NCBI RefSeq assembly: GCF_040802235.1
Contig: NC_133161.1
Location: 148,357,121-148,421,120 of the forward strand
Reading direction: 5' to 3'
Origin: Manis javanica
Lineage: Eukaryota > Chordata > Mammalia > Pholidota > Manidae
DNA: 64,000 nucleotides
Positions 61,101 through 64,000 of the stretch are shown piece after piece (the first letter of the stretch is position 1; the number at the start of each line of letters is the position of its first letter). The notes beneath the pieces were generated by a model. That model saw nothing but the letters and a program-made list of their open reading frames with translations. It was not told the DNA's origin and did no database searches. The position numbers were made by a program, and so were the translations under genes.

Positions 61101-61809
61101 CAGCTCAGTCTGTGATAAAGCCCCTCCCTCTTTAGGCAGCTGCCACCCATCAAAGGCTCGGCCTGCAGGCCTCATCCCCAAGGACTCAAGAATGAGGAGA
61201 GAAAGGGTCCTGCCATTTCTGCTCTGAGGCAGTTTTCTATATCCTTTCCAACCATATGAGCGTACATCCAGAGAGTACGCCCCTTCATCTCCCTGGCCCC
61301 ACTGTCACCCACCTCTCACCCCAAACCCAGGACAGAATGCATGCAGACACACAAGCAGAAAGCGGGCAGCCCTTGATCCATGTACCACCAGCAGCCCCAT
61401 TTTGTGACAGAGGAAGAAAGTTAAGTCACCCATTACCTGGATAGGGAACAGGGGCTGCTTCAAGGAAGCAGATGCCTCTTGGCCCTCAGGGACCAAGCGT
61501 CCCAGCCCCCAAATCTAGGGGGACTGGCAGGGACTAGCCAGCACCCGGGCACTTGGCGCAGCCCCCCTCTGTCACCGTGACTAGCTGGGATCTTTCATGG
61601 CCTGTTTTCACATCGCCCTCACTGTCTTCCCTAAATGGGTCTAAGGCCCAAGCATGCATCTGTCCTTGCGGAGTGAGCAGGATCCTTCTGCAATGTTACC
61701 TGAGGGCCTAAGGCTGACTTCTGGAGGGTGTGAACACGGGCTGGGGGCCAGTGAGTGGCAGGGATGCGGCAGAGAGAGGCAGAGACCAAGCAGGTAGGTT
61801 GTTCTCAAA

Positions 61810-61965
61810 ATGTGTTTTGAGCTCACCTGTGTCAGAATCCCTTGGGAATACTTACTAATAGGGTTGGGTCTTGCATCCCACCCCATACCCTGAGTCTGGT
61901 TCTGAGGGTGCGACCCAAGAGCCTGCACTTTTAGCGGTACCCTCTCTGTTGAGCACAGGTTAAAA
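61810..61965. mobile_element. hAT-type (MER5-like) DNA transposon fragment
   Basis: 'gtcagaatcccttgggaata', 'gggttgggtcttgcatccca' and 'agagcctgcacttttagcgg' follow a common old mammalian hAT non-autonomous element. The subfamily is uncertain. Confidence 0.5.
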
Positions 61966-62153
61966 AAACCCAAGGTCTGCACGGTGGGCCCAGAGAGCTG
62001 TCCGCACTCCCAAGCACTGTGGGAGCCCTCCATGCCCACCGAGCCGAGGAGGCCTGCCCACTCTGCCCAGCACCTCCATTCTGTGCCCGAAGGTGAGTCC
62101 CACACTTGCTTTCCGGAGGCCCCGATTCACCACCGCCCGGACGGACCACCTAC

Positions 62154-62324
62154 CTGTGTGTGAGCGCAGGTGGCGCTTGAGGGCGGTGTGGCTGGGGAAA
62201 GTGCGGTTGCACTGGCTGCAGATGTAGCTCCGCACGCCCGCGTGGACCTCCATGTGCTGCTGGAGCGCACTCTGTGCCTGGAACCGCTTCCCGCACAGCA
62301 GGCAGAAGACAGCCATGTCCGTGC
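62154..62324 (-). CDS. ZBTB16: ZBTB16 (PLZF) coding exon 5: zinc fingers 4 and 5
   Basis: The 171-base exon is phase 1 at both ends, after a CCCTGCAG acceptor and before a GTAGGT donor. It encodes fingers 4 (CLLC...HMEVH) and 5 (CSQC...HLRSH), both with intact C2H2 ligands, joined by the atypical His-Ala-Gly-Val-Arg-Ser linker. By human numbering it covers about residues 486-541. The upstream BTB domain, the repressor regions and fingers 1-3 lie beyond the right end of the window, so this gene is partial here. Exon numbers assume the seven-exon human structure. Counting back from the stop codon through the three exons puts every finger at its known human residue position, which supports an intact, length-conserved C-terminus. 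Confidence 0.97.
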
Positions 62325-62704
62325 CTGCAGGGGAGAGGAGCGGAAGAGCCTCAGGGGCGTGGGCCGCGGGGCCGCTCCACCCATCCAGGCCGGGGCAGGA
62401 GCCAGCGTCAGGCACAGGGCCGCAGGCCCTGTGCCTAGGGCAAATTCAGAGGCAGCCCAGGCTGGCGATGCTGAGCACCGCGCGTGTGCCGGTGATGGGG
62501 GACAAACCCCACCTCCTTCCCATCCTTACAGAACTGGCAGTCCAGTGGAAGAGAGAGACACAAACTCGTCACCCCAGCAAATGGGGGCTGCATGGCGCGG
62601 GCTGCTGCGTCAAAGGAGGGCCCAAGGGGGCATATGTCAGGGACTTTGCAGCATCTGGGGCAGGAAGAAGGATGTAGGGGGGAATCACAATGAAGACACC
62701 ACGT

Positions 62705-62925
62705 GCCAACCATTGTTTGGATATAACCCATTTAAAATCACATCTTCAAAAGGTAGGCGGTATCTCCTCACTCTCCAGATAAGGAAACTGAGGCAGTGAG
62801 GCCGGGTGACTTGCCTGAAGTTCCATGAATCTATAGGCGGCCGAGCTGGAGTTGAGCTCAGCAGCCTGGATGTGAACCCTCTCCTGACACTAGCTACCGA
62901 CCGGGTTCTTTTAACCACTCTCCAC
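62705..62925 (-). mobile_element. MIR SINE
   Basis: 'ccagataaggaaactgaggc' and 'ggtgacttgcctgaagttcc' are the reverse complement of the MIR core, followed by its 5' region. Confidence 0.8.
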
Positions 62926-62944
62926 TCAAAGCATGTAACTTAAG

Positions 62945-63310
62945 GGTTCATTCACTGGAGAAATATTATTCTAGTACCTTCTACAAGTACGACACTTGGC
63001 TCTGGGAATGGAACGTGGGAAACTACACGAAGTCCCTGCTCTCACCATAGATGTTACCCTGCACACTGGCTAGTGCGGAGAGCATCCCCAGGAGACGGAA
63101 CAGGATCTGTGAATGCCCTGGGCTGGAAAGAAACGCGGCGGGTCACAGGTCAAGCAGAAGAAGGGCCGAGCTGCAGCAGCCGGGGGCGAGCAGGGAGGAG
63201 ACCAAAGAAGCAGGCGGCACCAGGCAGTGCGGGGCCTTGGAAGCCATGTTAAGGACTGCAGGCCTCAGCCCAGGATCAACGGGCAGCTGTGAAGGATTAT
63301 AAGCTAACGT
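62945..63310 (-). mobile_element. LINE-2 fragment, antisense
   Basis: 'ttcattcactggagaaatat', 'ctgggaatggaacgtgggaa' and 'agtccctgctctcaccatag' follow the L2 3' end in reverse complement. The later part continues with decayed L2 text. Confidence 0.55.
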
Positions 63311-64000
63311 GTGACGTGAGAGGTCATCCCACGCCAGCCAGCACAGGCAGGTGCCCCGTGGTGCCCATAGAGACAGACTGCCCTTCTCTGTCACCAACCC
63401 CCTTCCTGATGCAGCTGGGGAGCCGCGGCCTTTCTGGGGACAGCACCCCATGAGGCGGCGTCTACACCCACCATCTGAGTCCCAGCTGTCGGCTTGTTGT
63501 GCCCCATCCTGGACTGTTTCCCAAGCTCACCAATGCCCTGGGAGAGCCCATCGGCTCGCCTCTCTGCCAGCACCTGGGCAGAGGCACCTGTGGGCAGCCA
63601 TCCCCCTGTGGGAGGGACACACACAGAAGGTGTGGGGCCTGGAGCGGTCAGCCTGGCCGGAGGGAGGGAGGAGCTGGGCCAGAGTTTAGGCTGCTGGGAG
63701 TTGTTGTTCGTGGGCAATCAGGGAGGTCCTGGTGGAAAGTGGGGTGCGGGAAGGAGCCATGCGGGAGGCCTGTCCACTCACGGCTGGGACCTCTCGCCCC
63801 CGCTCCTTCTCCACCCTTCCGGCCTCCCCTGCAGATGCCCTGAAGCCTGGGCCCTGGCAGCCAGGCTGGGCTCCTTCACCCAGGGAGGCTGGACAGGGAG
63901 ATGGAATATAAACAAGGGCAGGAGGAAAGGGAACTAACAGGTGCTGAGCAAGGTGCTTTTTCTGTGCCATCATCTCATCTAAAACCTGCACCCTCACAGG

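Larger units (their letters stand above)
62325..64000 (-). other. ZBTB16: ZBTB16 intron 4 (partial, runs off the window)
   Basis: It starts at the acceptor of exon 5 and continues past the right edge. It contains a MIR (62705-62925, minus), an L2 fragment (62945-63310, minus) and the start of another MIR-like copy at 63925-64000. The rest is unassigned. Frames up to 147 codons on both strands overlap and are not supported. Confidence 0.85.

Overview
This window is nuclear DNA from a placental mammal. It holds spliced genes with GT-AG introns, LINE-1, LINE-2, MIR, hAT, Tigger and LTR repeats, microsatellites and a CpG island, and nothing prokaryotic. Two genes are recognisable, both on the minus strand and in the order known from human 11q23: the last three coding exons of ZBTB16 (PLZF, a C2H2 zinc-finger transcriptional repressor) at the right, and the complete coding sequence of NNMT (nicotinamide N-methyltransferase) at the left. 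No primate Alu, rodent B1/B2, carnivore tRNA-Lys SINE, ruminant Bov-tA or horse ERE copy was seen by eye, so the lineage is one with little recent SINE activity. A pangolin-like genome is my guess, not a result.

Layout from left to right. 1-6130: sequence downstream of NNMT, with old repeats (two hAT copies, a MIR) and a very good CTCF-type motif at 838. 6174-19827: NNMT in three coding exons (6174-6606, 18764-18971, 19674-19827) that join exactly in phase into 264 codons plus a stop. Its 12-kb intron 2 holds LINE-1 and LINE-2 remnants and a 17-copy, 28-bp minisatellite. 19830-50298: the intergenic space, with a large old LINE-1 block (22.7-26.9 kb) interrupted by a Tigger element, an LTR-like copy at 28 kb, an isolated CpG island at 30.4-31.6 kb, a retroposed 3' end of a betaretrovirus-like transcript (38941-40054) with target-site duplications, two same-orientation LTRs (40.2 and 44.0 kb) and a 0.67-kb GATA array. 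50298-55150: the inferred long 3' UTR of ZBTB16. 55151-62324: ZBTB16 exons 5-7, encoding zinc fingers 4-9. 62325-64000: the start of the next ZBTB16 intron.

The two genes are neighbours rather than a functional unit. ZBTB16 encodes a nuclear DNA-binding repressor and NNMT a cytosolic enzyme that uses S-adenosylmethionine to methylate nicotinamide. Both reading frames are intact wherever they can be seen. I found no new multi-gene system. The most unusual items are the retroviral transcript retrocopy with a CTE-like RNA-export element, the hairpin-forming minisatellite with nested higher-order structure, and the orphan CpG island upstream of NNMT. Repeat family names come from recognition by eye, without an alignment.
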